Below, piece after piece: positions 1 to 20,400 of a stretch of DNA of 64,000 nucleotides. Position 1 is the first letter of the stretch, and each line of letters starts with the position of its first letter. Under the pieces are notes generated by a model. That model made no database searches. It was not told the origin of the DNA and saw only the letters and a list, made by a program, of their open reading frames with translations. A program made the translations under genes and the position numbers. Source of the stretch: Bradysia coprophila (Eukaryota; Arthropoda; Insecta; Diptera; Sciaridae); assembly GCF_014529535.1 (NCBI RefSeq), contig NW_023503616.1, positions 558,001-622,000 on the forward strand. Direction: 5' to 3'.

Positions 1-1370
1 TCTCTTCTTGTTAGAATACTTTTAGAAGTATTTTTGGGTGAAATCTAAGCAGATAACTCTTGTAAACGTTTGTACTGAAAATTGCGTTATCGACTACACT
101 ATATTATACAAAACATATAGTATTTAACATAAGGGAAACTTGATTTTTTGTCTTTTATTGCAAAAACTGGATATTGCACGCATACTCGCCAAAAAAACAC
201 TTTCCCCTGTTAGGTACCACACACTTTTCAAACCAAGGGTAGCAAAAGTTTAAATAGATTCACGCCATAACTGCGCTTCAGAATTTGAATTTTCGATGAA
301 TCGATGGGTGAACCAATGAATTAAAAAATAAATTTCAACGCATTCTTATATGAAAATAAAGCGAGTTGACCAAACACAACGCTGCCTTTGATTTGTTTAT
401 TGAGCGTTTCATTTTGAATTTGCAGCGGACTTATGGTGTGAATTATGGGAATTGTTGTCGTCACACCCGCAAAATCAGCGATGGCACTGTCATTTCAGTT
501 CCAAATTAAGAAAAAGCTAACATTTGTTAACAAATTGGTTTTTCCATCAAGTTGTCCATGAAAATATTGTTACTATGAAGTGTAAGAAGACCGACTTGCC
601 GACAACGTCAATCAGCGACAGTACTTAGAATTTTTTCTCAAATCCACACTCTGTAGAAGTTTCATGGAAGCTCGATATTTAAACTTTCCGTCCCCAGTTA
701 TGTAAATAACTCATATGCTACATGCGTCGAAAACCAGAGAGATGTTGCAGTGTCAAATAGCGGTTCCTTCTCTCAAAAAGTGTCAAATAAGTTGTCAATT
801 TCACAAAGCTAAGATCAAAAGAGGTTTCGTTGAAATATATGAAAATTTGTGTGGCGTCTCACTATCCAATACTTTTTTGTTCGATCTGAGGTTAGCTTTA
901 CAAAAATGACAACTTATTTGACAGTTCAAACGACAATTGACAATGAACTCAAGGCTGTAGACTGTTGGTGACATATAAAACAGAATTCACCTACTAAGAA
1001 ATTGTCAAATTTGAGAATCCATCTTCTACGAAAATGTCAAATTTTGTTTGTGTAACCAGCGTGTCTGCATCTGCGCGACCTCCACAAAGTTTACAGCCTT
1101 GAATGCTCGTTCATTATTAATGTCGGCGAATTTACAGTTGGTTCAAAATAAATGCAAATCGATTAGATATTTGGCAGGTGTTTTTATTATTTGGTTTTGA
1201 CAGTTTACACTGTTGTGTGTCATCCGACTCTACCACCATCATAAAGTTGAATAATTAATAACGTCATTCTGACTCAGAGTTAAAACTTGTAGAGACTGTG
1301 GGTCTGTAAACGAAGTTTTAGTTAGTATTACTTTGAGAATTATTGAACTATCATCAGTATCGTCACTCCT
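1..1370. other. 5' flank of the helicase gene, no gene seen
   Basis: AT-rich DNA with only short unsupported ORFs. Several stretches resembling TGTCAAAT recur between about 740 and 1040, but I see no complete inverted-repeat element. The promoter of the helicase gene probably lies in the last few hundred bases. Confidence 0.5.
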
Positions 1371-1598
1371 TATTCAGTATTTGTGTATCTCTTTATTTGC
1401 AAAAGCTTCTCCCCTACGCAGCAAATATACATTCAAATATGGCGCTCTTATAGCGTCTTAAAATTCAAGCGAAGCTGTCATCACTACATGATCTATTACA
1501 ATTTTCGTAGCCATCTTACGGCACTGCACTTTCATCAGTCTCATTTTCTCTTTATCCATTCTTGTTCTGCCGGGAACATTACATTACAAACCCATAAG
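1371..1598 (+). other. Probable non-coding first exon of the helicase gene
   Basis: The sequence CATAAG is followed by a GTAAAG donor at 1599, and the next acceptor is the T-rich TTTTTTAG ending at 1810. This predicts a 212-bp first intron and a leader exon ending at 1598. A TTCAGT sequence near 1373-1378 resembles an insect initiator, so transcription could start there. No start codon in this exon joins the helicase frame. The 5' end is a guess; the donor is better supported. Confidence 0.35.
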
Positions 1599-1869
1599 GT
1601 AAAGGTTTCAATTAATTAATTTTCTCAATAAATTGTTTCCAAATCCAATTTCTAAACTGTATCAATAACTAATTCGAATCAATTGCAATTATCTGATGCA
1701 CGTATTCAATTTCCATTCGTATTTTGAATGAATTTGAACATCTTTCGTCAGAAAAAATGGTGGAGCTGTGAAGCTAATGAGTTTTTTTTTCTGTTCAAAT
1801 GGTTTTTTAGGTCATTGAGGAACGGAATTCTTTCGACAAAATCAATCGATATCCTACAACTGAAGCAAA

Positions 1870-7484
<5,615 letters not shown>

Positions 7485-7564
7485 GCGTGCGTTAATCGTA
7501 ATTTCAAATTTATTATTATAATCAATTATTTAGTTCTTATTATTACGAAGAAGAGAAAAAATTT

Positions 7565-7570
7565 AATAAA
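7565..7570 (+). terminator. First poly(A) signal after the helicase stop
   Basis: AATAAA lies 81 bases after the TAA stop at 7482-7484. More AATAAA copies follow (for example near 7937), so alternative or longer 3' ends are possible. Confidence 0.4.
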
Positions 7571-10500
7571 AAAAAGAGAGAAGAGAAGTTCTTACACTAA
7601 TTAACCCTTATAAATACCAATCACCAATATGAATGTATACACAGTATTTCTATATAAAAAAAATGTAAATGATTAACGACTTAAATCAATGAGGAAATAA
7701 TTACGATCACAAAGTAGATAAGAGAAAAAAACCATCCACACGAAAATATATACAATTCCCGTAAAACAAATCAAGCAATACACATAAATTGATCGGAAAT
7801 GAAAAGCTTACCGACACAAAGAAAGAGAATGAATCAGAGAAATTGTTTTTTTAAAACAAAAATCTGTGATTGAACGTGTACACATCGTCTGTTACCCCCG
7901 TTCAAAGTGTCAAAGTAAAAAACATTTTTTATTTTAAATAAAAACAGAGAAAAAGGTATTGTTTGTGCCGAAGGAACTATTCAAATCATACCGAATACCC
8001 GTTTTGTTCAGATTATGTCGTTTGTTAATGTGTAAAATTCATTATTTTAATCAAAAGTTCAATTCTGTTACTTTTTGTACAACGACGTAAATTTGTATCG
8101 ACAACAACGTGTATATCTTTATATTTGACCGAATATTTATTTATTTTCATTTTGTTGTTGTTTTTCAATTAACTTGAAATTAATAATTCTCCGTGTACGT
8201 GTGTGGTGATTTGTACAACTCACTTCTGTTTGAATTTTGTTGATCTCGAAAAAGTAAAAGTTAAAATTTAAGAAACGTAAATTAGGAGTGTTGACAGGCA
8301 TTGGAATATTTAATTTTGTTTTAGATTATTTTTGGAAATATTTTTCCTTCGCTATACGACGCGTGTCTCTGTTAAAATATTTTATTTCAAAACAGCCAAA
8401 AAAATGACAATTTCATTTGATGAAAGAAGTTAAACCGAAGAATTGTCTGCAGAAATTGTTGCATTAATCATATTTAAGTTTACATTTTAAACAGGCAGAA
8501 ATGCAACATCTCACAAACTGAAATATTTATGTTAACAAAGAAGTTTCTGCATCGAAAAATTGAGGTCAATTATCGACAAATTTCCTAACGCGTTGTCGTA
8601 TTTAAATAAAATTCAGTCAACAATGTCTCGCTTATTTACGTGTTCAAAATCAATTGTAATATTTCCTCATTAACAATTTTTGAATTAATCATTTTCCTAA
8701 TCGTAATAATTATAATTGCTTTGTTGTTAGAATCTAGAAATTTTCAAAAAAAAATCAATTTTCCGAATACAAAATTATAATTTAAAATTTATTGTAAATA
8801 TTAATTCCTTTGGATTTATTAATTATTATTAAAAACCTAAATAATTGAGAATGATTTAGAAGAACAAGCAAAATGACATTTTATTTTTCAAGTAAAAGAA
8901 AAACGGAGAAAAAACGAATTAACAAAAAAAATCCATTTATTTCTGAATGGCTCGGTGCAGTGAATATAAATAATCGTATAAACATACTTTCATGATATGA
9001 GTAAATGATGTGACTTGATAAAAATGCAAATGATAAACAAAAACAAATGAATTTACCATTTAAAATGAATTTTAATTCCGAATCACAATTTTCTTAAAAT
9101 TAAAAGAAGAAGAAAAAAACAAAATTAATAAATGCAGTGGAGCGAAGCTTAAAACAAACAATAAAACGCAAAATTTTAAAAATATTTCTTTTCTTAGTTT
9201 CTCGTCTGTGTGACTTTATTAAAAAAAGGAAAAATTAAATGAAAAGTGGAATACAAAATGTTAACAAACTTTTAGTTTTCAACATATATAAGTGCATTAG
9301 TAATATATATAGATCATGTAAGGTTAACAACTTTTTTTTTGTTCAGTTCAATTCCTATAAAAAATTTTTGTTTTTAATTGTTCGTTTCGATTAGATTACA
9401 CTCTTTTTAAAATGACAAAATGATAAGCTCTAACAGTGAATGGTCCTAATTACTATAAAACAAGAAATATTAGAATGGTTAGCATGATTAGCAGTTTTTC
9501 ATTTTTTTTCTATTAATTTTTAGTTTCAAATAGCATGTTTGACTCTCATGCATAAAATAGATCCTTCGAATCGACTAAGGTTTACTTTTTCACAAGAAAA
9601 AGAAGAAGAACAAGAAATGACATTGATTGGAAAGATAATAATTTTAAAAATTAGGAATTTTCTTTTTGCGGAAATTGCTACGTGTTTAATTTCAAAAATC
9701 GAATTATCTCACAAGACATTTCAGAATTTTTGGTTTGAAATGTCGGGAAAAAGAATTATTTTACGAAAAAGTGAAAATCATCTTATATCATCCCACCGAT
9801 AATATATTTACATACAAGAAGAAAGAAGAAAAACATTTTTGATTCTGTGATGTGTGTCTTGTTTAATAATTTAAATTAAATTTAATAAAATGCAAATTGG
9901 TTAGTTAATTTTTCAACGAAATTCTTGAATTGGTGTAAATTTGTAACTTCGACACGTAGTTCTTCGACTTGAATCGAATATACCTTACCAAAAAATGATC
10001 ACACTCAAGATTTCCGAAAATTTGGGTCATATGTTTTAAATGAAACTGATTGTCTGTATCTCATGCAGAATTTTGTGTGATTTAGACGATTTCTATTTTC
10101 TTTCCCTAGCTCAAGTCAAACTCGTTTCATATTTATTGGTTCAAAAACCTTGATTTACACCAATTTTCATCTGCATGGCCTCACGTTTCTCCTTTGATTG
10201 ATAGCTAGCTTTTCCACAAAACGTAAAAATGATCTTCAGCCATTTTGGAAGTTCGAATCTAGAATAATTCAATGTCTTTTGGTTTCAACTGAAGTGACAA
10301 GGATGACATTGGTCGTCGAAAAAAAAAATCGTGTTTTTCGAATATAACTCGATAATGAGTTTGGTAGAGTTTTTTAGCTGTCAATAGCAGGGAGGACTTT
10401 TCGCCACACATTCATATTTTCATGTTCACCAAATTATGTTTAAATTAATTTATGAAACAAAGTGAAAAGAGACTTCGGCTATGAATGAAAGAATAAAAAA

Positions 10501-13500
10501 ATTAGAACTTTTTTAGTGAGAGAAAAGAAACAAATCAAAAAACCAATAGTTAAAGTAAAAGAAATTAAAAACAATTTTTACACTTTGTAAAGATTAATTG
10601 CAATTTATGATTATTATTATTATTCTAGTTAAGCATACTCGACGGTAAAAACATAAATATCGACGGTGAAACAGGAATTATAGTTTTTCTAAATGAAATT
10701 AAATAAGAAAATGTCACATAAGCAAAAAATGTTTTGTGAATGATTACACAAAAAAAAATACAAAATTTAAAACTAGAAACATTTTCAGATAAAAGAAAAT
10801 AAATTTTAGGTGATAACATTCTGGATTAACATGCAACGAATTCCATTGTGAAAAAAGAAGGAAAAAGAATGAAAAGTATAAATAGACGAAAAAATTCAGA
10901 TAAAAGATTTTTAATGTCGAAACATTTGTTTTGTAGACACACCCGACGCGAATGGATTGAATTAGAAAACTTTTTTTTAAACAAAAATAAAAAATGAGTT
11001 CTTTTTTAATGAATAGAAAACCTTTTGCTACAGTATTCAAAATATTAATTGTTAAGTGAAAATAATAAATGAAATGAAAACGGAAATAATATTTAAAATT
11101 ATCGCAGACTTCCTATTAATTTTCCTTATTTTTTTTTTTGTTTAGAACGAATTACGCTGATTATTATTTTTTGTTAGGAAATATTTATTAAAAAAGTGAA
11201 TGAATTTTGATGGTAAATCTCATTACCATTGAAATCATCTATACTTTTTTACGCACGTACAATTTAGAGTAAAGCTTACAACAAATAAAAATTAAAATTT
11301 CATGAAGATTTTTGAAAAAAAAAATCTTTTTATTGCTTAAGAACACGATTAACACGTGTTTTCCGTCAAAACAAATTGACTACACTACTAAAAAAAATCT
11401 ATAACGTCTGTGATAAACTAAAAATATTTATTTTTAACTAAAAGAACAACTTCAATGAAAAGTTTTTTTTTGAAAAAAGATAACGAAAATGCGCTATGAA
11501 ATTTTTAAATGAAAAAAATTAATTATTTTAAAACTCGAAATAATTTATATAAAAGCAGTCATTGAAAAGAAGAAACCTAACACAAAATCAAGACAAAATC
11601 AAGATTGTGTTGCGAGATTTAATTTTTTGTTAAATTTATTTTTCTCGATAAATTACACGATTTAATGTAATATGATCAAAATGAATCTCACAAAAGAAAA
11701 ATTCATTTTTTTATTAGAAATGAACCAAAAAAAAACTTATTGTCAAAATATTGCAAAAACGAAACATTCAAAATCGACAATACAATAAGTGGAAATTTTT
11801 TTCTGGGATGAAGAAGAAACTAGTTCCTTTTTTTTAATTATCGTAAAACAAAAGCAGAACTAATGAAAAACGCGTGTTTTGTTTTGCTATAAGTCGTTTG
11901 AACAATTGCTAACGAAACATTTGATGATTAATTTATATAATTAAAATGAAATTATTGCCATTTTTAATGTAATATTTCTCAAAGAAAACTCCTGTCTTAT
12001 ATCGATGGATTATGCTACATATATTATTTCTGGTGCGTCACCGACAACTTCTAAAATATTTCTGTGCCGTATATAGTTACAACATAAATTTGTGCCTTGT
12101 GAAAACTTCCAAAATTTCTTTTTACATTGCAGTCTCATTAAACCTGTCGGTAAGGTGGTCAACAGTTTTACTTTTTCCGATTCTTTTAAATCTGATTTTT
12201 ATACTGTGTATCCACTTACCTTCTAACCATACCATCTCTCGACTGGAAATGAAATGGTTGTGGTTCATACGAAATGTTTTTTAGGTATTTCTGTGCCATA
12301 CAAATGTCTTATCGATTGTATTCGATATAAAGGAACGAACCAATTCGTTACTCAGAGAATTCCATTGGCGCATATAAATAGAACCATTTTTGGCACATAT
12401 ATGGATATATGTAGCAGTGAATTTAGTGAAACAAAATATCAGAAACAAATTTTAAGTACGGAATTTAGTTAAAAATGATTTTAAAAACCAAACGGAATGT
12501 AAATCCTCCAAATTTTGTTTTAAATAGATTTTCTTGATTAAATCGAAAAGAAACGTTAGCTCGATGTTCGTTTAAGAGAAGAAAAGTATAAGAGTAAATT
12601 CGAACGAACCAGTGAGAGACGTTTATTCAATTCATATCCCCCCATCAGATTTAAACTTAATTAACAGCATAACTAAAGCAAATTATCTGTGATATTTTCA
12701 CGAGTATAACATTAAATGATATTTAATGACATTAAAAATGACATTTTTTAAAAGAAGAAAAGAAAACAAAAAATATTTTTCGTCTTTTTACCTCGAATGA
12801 AATATAATTCCTTTTTATATTACATTACCAAATATATTATTCCTATTTTACTGAAAAAAATTATTATTTTTTGTTAAATAATAAATTAGCAATCAAATGA
12901 CGATAATTATGAAAAAACAATACCAAACAAAAAAAGGCTAGTGATTATATTAAAAGAAGAAAAAAATTAACGATATTTTGAATAAAGTAAATGAAATGCA
13001 AATATTTAAAAAAAGTGAAAAGAAAAAATAATTGAAAACAACCTGCAATTCAAACATTTTTACTTATATTGAAAAAAAAATGAAAAATAAAAGAAAACAA
13101 AGAAAATGACTGTCGCATATAAAAACGCTAATTAATTACTTGATCAATAATTTCATTAGTTGAAAAAATATTAAAACGAAAAATTGTTTTTAGTTGAATT
13201 TATATGAAAACTAAATTCAATTTACAGTGTGAGAAAACACAGAAGTAACATTTTCAACGTTATTGAATCCAATGTAGTCCACATGAAATATCTACATTAT
13301 TACACACACATATACACATCATGTGTCTGTACAATAACGTGGATATAACAAGTTGGAATGAATAATACATAAATTGGATTGAAATTGTCCGTTCTTGTAA
13401 TTCTCAATCTGTAACTAAAAAAGATGAAAAAAACTGATAGCAAAAGATTTAAAATATTTATTAAAAATCATATTACAAATTTGTAACTAAAAGCGTGGTT

Positions 13501-14250
13501 TTTAGGGCTTTTAACACCAATTTTTAATTACACAAAAAAATTATAAAATAAAAGCAAATGAAATTCCATGAAGAACAAAAAATGATAAAAAAAATCGTTT
13601 TATCTGAGCAATCATTGAATCAATGGGCATTTTACTAAAAAGAAAACAAACAAAACAAAATTTATAATTACGTCTTACGTCAAACAGTATAGTCGACAAA
13701 ACATTTTATTTATTGTTTCCGCGGACAATTCAAACTTCTTTAATTATTTAGATCTTCGGTTTAGTTATTCATTGATGATATAAATGAAAAGAATGTTTAC
13801 ATTAATTTAACTTCAATAAGACAAGACAACATTATTAAAAGCGAATAACAAATTCCACAAATAATTAAAAAGAAGAAGAAGAAGAAATGAAATAAAAAGC
13901 TCTACGTGCATTAAAAATTAACACAAAACTAGACAAGAGAAAAAAAAATAAAGTAAAAGAAAACTCATTTTAATTTTGTTAATTGTAAAAACAATTTGTT
14001 GAGTCTCATCAATTTGAAAATATTTTTTTTTTCCCAATTCTAAGATCGAATTAAATCTTCAATAATTTCTTTTCCATTAAAACGAATTCGAAATTCTCAA
14101 TTTAATTTTTATAATTATTTTCATTATAATCGTGCGTTTTGTAGATTTAATTAAAATATAATCTATACAAAACTACAAAAATTTGTGTTTTAAAATCCAA
14201 TTCGTACCACAGAACATTATGCATTCACACCGTTGTCCTTGGTCTGTATC
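7571..14250. other. Long AT-rich tract, possible extended 3' UTR, no gene seen
   Basis: About 6.7 kb of very AT-rich DNA. From roughly 8.9 to 14.0 kb the + strand is rich in A and purine runs of the AAGAAGAAAA kind. Poly(A) signals are plentiful. The longest ORFs (for example 9539-9802 and 12012-12472) are low-complexity or hydrophobic by composition and carry no recognisable motif. It could be a long helicase 3' UTR or intergenic DNA. Confidence 0.4.
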
Positions 14251-14699
14251 CTCTCCTCACTCAAAAATTTCTGATTTTCGATGATCAAATAGGGCACCCA
14301 TTGCCGCAATTGTGACTCTTGGTAGCCAATCCGGACCTAGAAATATTTTTGCATAAAAGGTTAGCATGTTAAAAGTGCCACCAATCGGAACAGAGATGTA
14401 AATTATATATTTGACAGGTCTTAATCTTAACATAGAGATGATTCTCTGAAAGCTTGAACTTCTTAGGTGAGTAATCGTTTGGTTACATCCCTGATTAGCA
14501 ACGAAATTATCCTTCATGTCTTCGGCACAAATTTCAGAATTTTTCGCACTTCGTTCGGGCTACAACTCACGAAATTGATAAAAACCATCGTCCCAACAAG
14601 TATGTAGCTATTACAAATTTATAAGTAGATTACAGCAGAGACTATGTAAATATATGCGGCGTCTTCGGCTCTCACGCCTCAACATCGAACACATGTATA

Positions 14700-14765
14700 C
14701 TTTTCAGGGCTGATGCTCGGTAAGTTGAAGGTTGTGAGTTCGTGTCTCACCCGTGCACATCAAAA
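14700..14765 (+). repeat. tRNA-like SINE fragment
   Basis: A T-arm-like hairpin, GTGAGTTCGTGTCTCAC, contains a B-box-like GAGTTCGTGTC. It is preceded by CTCGGTAAGTTGAAGG, which resembles an anticodon arm. The 5' half of a tRNA is degenerate, so this looks like a tRNA-derived SINE fragment and not a functional tRNA. The segment at 20790-20866, in the opposite orientation, shares the AAGTTGAA and TTGTG features. Confidence 0.35.
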
Positions 14766-14949
14766 TTTTTATTTCAAATCCGATTCGATTCTAGTATTTC
14801 TAAGCTGAAAATTAAAAAGAATTCGTCGCGGAATATAGCGTTTCACTAGAAAACGTGTATACTTATTTACATACTCATCTACTATTGCATCATAAGCTTT
14901 GAAATAAATAACGGAATTAATGATGATTTGGTCACATGTTTGTCATATG

Positions 14950-15190
14950 AAACAGCGAGTTCCTGAAGAAGAGGTGAATAGTCGACGATTCTTCATGAAC
15001 CTCATGAACTCACCTTTTCTTCAGGAAGTGGTCATTTCTTGTCGCCTTTTTAACATTTCGTCCAAGGAATATTCCCTTCTCCAACATGATGAAAAACAGT
15101 GATTTCCTGAAGAAATGGCGAGTTCTTGAAGAATCGGCGACTACTTACTGCTTCCTCAGAAAGTCGTCGTGCAATGTGCAATGTTTCTAA
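14950..15190. repeat. Inverted and repeated segments around TTCCTGAAGAA
   Basis: GTTCCTGAAGAAGAGGTGA near 14958 is matched in inverse by a segment ending CTTTTCTTCAGGAAG near 15030. A related unit (TTTCCTGAAGAAATGGCGAG, then TCTTGAAGAATCGGCGAC) follows at 15100-15150. This is probably a partly duplicated palindromic element. Confidence 0.45.
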
Positions 15191-17482
15191 AAGGTTAACA
15201 CCACCCCAAACACTTCGACATAAAATATATGTGAATAGCGTGAATAGTGTCACACCCGTGGTCACTCCACGGGATAGCCCATTTTAATATTGACAATTAT
15301 TTTACTAAATTTGGTGAATTTTATTTTAGTAAAACTTAGTGAAATATTTCTCAATATTGGGCCCTGGGCCAAGCCAACCAACGACTTCAAAAGTCAGTTG
15401 ATTTCGGAAGAGGAAAATTAATTTACAAATAGTTTCCCGTCTGAAAGATCTGACATTCCTGACAATAGCATATTTACATTTTATACAATAGCATATTTAC
15501 ACGTCTGACCATCAGGATTGAGAATTCTTTATCCATTCTTTACATACCTGTCTATGTAGGTTTTTTCTGGTAAAAATGTGAAAAATAAACTATTGTACTG
15601 CTGTGTCCAGTAAAGAAGGCGACTTGTCTTGTCGTTTGATTGCCCTCATCATCTACTTCTAAGCGCGATCTAACGGATTGTCACTTTCATCTTTGTCAAC
15701 TTTTTTTTAAGTTTTTGTATCGGTTGTATAGTTTCTTATTTACAAGGTAGCTGAATGTCTTCTTGCTTATAGCGGCGTGAAAATAGATTTTTTTATGCTA
15801 CATCCTAAGTTTGATTTGGAAATTATCAAGGCACATCACATACACATCAGTTTTGGTAACAACGAGGGCAACAATAGAAAATCGGGTGACTATAATGTGA
15901 TGAGCGACACGTATTCAAGCTGGAATTTTAAGTTATTACTGATTGAGTGAAAGGTATGCTCTTTATTCATTTTAGTTAATTTTGTTGATTGAGTTTACTT
16001 CATTATTCTACACATCTTATTGGAGTGTTTACCTTGAAACGGCCATCCATCAATAATAAATGAACACCTCTAGGTCTAGCTTACTTCCTCTTAACGTCCA
16101 ATTTATGCTAAAACAAGCGAAGTAACAGATTTTGTACCAATCGCTTGGCAATAATATGTTCTTTATTCAAAAAGAGCGAAAAAAGACTACATTGTGAGCC
16201 AGCAAAAACAATCTTTATAACAATAAATATTAATTGACAATATTTTTAAAAACATCAGTTACGTATTTAATGATTACATCGCAGAGGGTCTGTCGTTTCT
16301 AAAAGGGGTAATATGAATTTTTAACAAAAACTGAACTTTCATGTAATGCTTCTCACTACTTTAAAAGGCTGTTCGAAAAGTTTGTGTGTGTATTTCGACT
16401 TTTAGTGCTAAAATATAGAGAGAGTTTTCATATTCTGGGTACAGGTGTATAAAATAGGTTCCATGAGCTTCAAGAAAAACTCCACTGCTGATAGATAACA
16501 CATCATTCGGCCTGGGGGTTGTTAAATAAAACACCGCGATTATGTTTATGCTCATAAATAAATTTTTATTTCTTTTTCTTTAATTAATAAAAAGTTATTT
16601 ACAGGTTAGGTATATGTATGTAAAAATAATAAGAAGAGAAAGAAAAAATTGAAAAATATTTCTAAAATTTATTTAAACAAAAAAAAAATTGATTTGTGTC
16701 GTTCGATCAGTTTGAATACTTCGTGAAAAAATCATTACTTTGATTGCGTTGAGAATATTTTTGTTATTAGAAATACACATTTTCGGTAATTGTTTAACTA
16801 AAAGGAACTTAAAATGTTAATTGAATTAAATAAGATTTTTTTTTTGTTTGCAATATCAGAAATATATTTTGTGTTTTCCTTTTTTTAAATTAAAATACTT
16901 AAGATGGTATACTGTTCTCAGTTTTCATAATTTTTTTTAGAACAGACTTGAGTTTTATTTCCATTTGATTTGATTTTTCTTTAGTTTTCCATGGAAATAC
17001 TGCTGTTTAAGGAATGTGTGTTTTGTGTTATGTTGAATTACAAATGTTTTTGTTTTTAAATTATTGATTTCAAAATAAATTTTATTGTTAACAATATTTT
17101 ATTATAATTTTCATTGGTTATTTTATGACAATTTAATGTTCCAGCCGTTGTTTTTCTTTATATTCATTAATTTTAATTAATTAACAAAACTAACTTTACA
17201 AAACAAAATATAAATACTAATTTCATTTGTCGATACAATGTACTTCAAGTAAACTTAAAACAAAGAAAAATTAATAAAAACTTAAAAATTATCCAAGGAC
17301 TAGATAAAGAGTGTTGCCACTATTTTTTTATGATTAATAAAATATTTTACTTCATTGAGTTTAATTAATTTAAAAAAAAAATCAAAATTAGAAAATCTTG
17401 ATATTATAAGATGGTTTATTATTTATACATCATTAACACTCTCCGATAGGTGTCAGCTGATTTAGACGTTGCTAGGATTAAT
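15191..17482. other. Intergenic DNA and presumed ITP 3' UTR
   Basis: No coding capacity seen. The part nearest 17482 should contain the ITP 3' UTR on the - strand; several TTTATT (AATAAA on the - strand) candidates are present. A copy of the dispersed TCTGTTACTTC repeat lies on the - strand near 16100-16145. Confidence 0.45.
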
Positions 17483-20400
17483 TTATTTTCGTTTTCCCAA
17501 CATTTCACGCCATTTTTCAAATTTTTCGATTTCTTCTTGCAGCAATAGTGCTTCAACACATCCAGTGAAAAATTCGGTACCAAAACACTTTGCCCTGTAA
17601 AAAAAGCATAGAAAATTGTTTTTGATTAGAACGGTTGAGTGACGGTAGTTTTTAATGTATTCAAAAGACTGATGTCAAAAATTGTTTGCAAAATGTACAG
17701 TCCAAAAATCGGTCAAAAAGATGTCGATAGTAAAAAGTTATCGCCTCGTGGGTATTACAGCTGGAAGATCAATATTTATGGAAATATGTCGTCAGTTTTG
17801 TATTAGAAATGACGTTATTGATTCCATTGAAATTGATCTCCCAAGCGTTAAAAATCGGGACCCAAAAAAAGTCATTTTTGTGTCAAAGTTTACTTCAGCT
17901 GAGCAAACCAGTTGATATGTTTTCATATACATTTCTAGTTAAGTGATGATATACCAATTATATGTGTTGTACCATAAAATAAGCATGTAACTAAGAATGT
18001 GTAGGAATACAGATCAGCTGGCTCGAGTAAACACTTTTACAAAATCGAATGATTGGTTTCCATTTTCGAAGTTAAAAATCAAATGTTTCTTCAAAAATGT
18101 AAAAACGAACAAAACTTTTCAAAAAAGTAAAAATCAAAAGAATCAAAACCTTAAATTAAATCTAAAATCTAAAATAAAAAAATTAAAAAAAAACTCAAAT
18201 TAAACGTACCATAAACAAAGCAAAAAAAACTTTAAAAACACAAAATGAAATAATGCGCCCAGCTCTATCTGTGATAGAATTCCAATCGATTGTTATATCG
18301 GATGGAATTAAAATGGATGAAACCAAAATATCGATGAACGGCTTGTCGTCGTTTAGAGTGTTTAGATCATTTCAATTTTGTTTTAATACTTTCGATGATG
18401 TTGTTTTTATTACACACTTCTTCTCAACGATTCAATGTTACGAAACGATACATAAATTCATCGTAAACTTAGTAAAATGTTTTTTTTTTTAAATTTAATT
18501 TTAAATTGCTCTCACATAACCATTAATAACATTTAATTGTTTTTGATTTATTTTTACAATATTAAACATAATTTTTATTATAAAAATAATTTTGATTTAA
18601 AGCTCTTTTCTGTGTTAAATAAATTAAAAAATAAATAGAGTTGCCTGTTCTTTGTGTTTGTTTTTACAAAGTATATTTTCATGGGATTGTTATACGAAAA
18701 TGATTAATATCCCATTTCGTTCAGTGTTTTAAAACAGGAGGTTGACCTCCGTTTACTTGTTTAATGTAGCTTTTAATTTCTTCGATTTCATCTGTTAATT
18801 GTAATGAATCTAAACACCCTTTGAAGAATTCGGTAGTAAAACATCGTCTCCTGAAAAAATTGAAATTTAATAATTATTTCTGTTCACACTCATAGTAAAT
18901 TCGTATTAAGTTGTGGAAGAAAATGGTGCACAATACAAAATAAATTCCAAGTTCGATATGTTCAAACTCAGTGACTCAGCTTTTTTATTACAACTTTAAT
19001 AATAGCGAAGTGTTAATTCATATATTAAGTTGCACATAAATTATCAGCTAATATATTAACGTTCATGCAAAGACTAATTACTGCCAATCAATGCTGCAAA
19101 TTGTTTAATTGATGTGTTGGAAAAATCCATTCAGATAGAACATTATGACGACGTGCCTCCGTTAAGAGAAAAATATTTATTGTGAAATGTTTATACCGGT
19201 ATTTATATCACAGGCAACGAAGGGATCGTTTAATTGTTTTTACGAGAAGAAGGCGGAAAAGAGTCATTTTCCATTATAATTGTTTTACATGGAAAAATGT
19301 CAGGAATTGGTTTGCTTGCTGTTTTCTATTAACTTGTGGAAATTTTTCCAGTGTGATTTGTAATGACAAAGCACAAGAAAATGATAATTGCTTTTTGGAA
19401 AGTTTTGTTGCTGAGGAAAATTTCATCTGAAACAAATCACCGCAAGAAAAATTACGTTTTCAGATCATAAGACTTTACTGAAAATGTCAAGTTTTCTCCT
19501 TAGTGATGTAATATTTTTCCTAATGCATGTGAAAACGCTTTTAGCAAGCTTTAGCAAGTGTAAGGGTGTCAGCCGAAATCTAAAAATCTAATAAATCTAA
19601 ATAAAACAACCATTTTCCAAAGTAGTGTCGAAAACAAAAAATATATCGAAAACTTTCGAGAACTACTTGACCTAACATCACTCACATCATGTTAACACTT
19701 TTCACCTATAGCTTTATGATGCGACCATGCCATAAGAATTATGTTTCGTTGTGTAAGTAACACTCGTAAGTGTAGAAAAATTTTTGGCAAACAACTAAAG
19801 TCGCAACAAAATAAATTAAATCGTACGTGTGTCTTCGACTATGTTTTAACATTTATGACATTTCTAAATCTTAATGATCTAAATGACGACACGACACTAA
19901 AAATTGTTGATATATTTAATGTCGACAGTTATTATCACGCTTTCAAAGTTAATCTATCTGAAAGTGTTTTTTGTAATTTTGCAATTATTTTTTTTGACGA
20001 AAATCAAAGTCCTCTCTCTCCGTGGACCCGCTTGTGAAATGTTTTGTTGAGAAAATTTATGCGAATATCACCATTTATCCGAATAGATGGAAATTTGCCA
20101 GCTTCACACAGGAAACAGTTATATATTTTGATATATATATGTAGCTAGGCTATCATATTATCTGACCATAATTTCACACTTCCAGAAGCAGACGAAAAAC
20201 TAATTGCGAAATTATTTTTTTCTTTCTTTCGCAGCAAAAAAACCATTAGTCAAATGTTTATTATGTGTTAACAGTTTTAGCCGCATGGTTTTAGTGTCTG
20301 CTAATTTTACATTTTAATAAAATTTACTTACTTGCAACCTTGATGTATTTCTGGTTCTCTAAACAACTGATAGCAATCCTCGCATATCCTATCTAACCGA

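Noticed and set aside
12012-12472. Two overlapping + strand ORFs
   Set aside because: Low-complexity, hydrophobic translation in AT-rich DNA with no motif and no gene context.
19741-20037. 98-codon ORF inside the ITP intron
   Set aside because: No splice ends, no recognisable family, Phe/Asn-rich composition typical of chance frames here.
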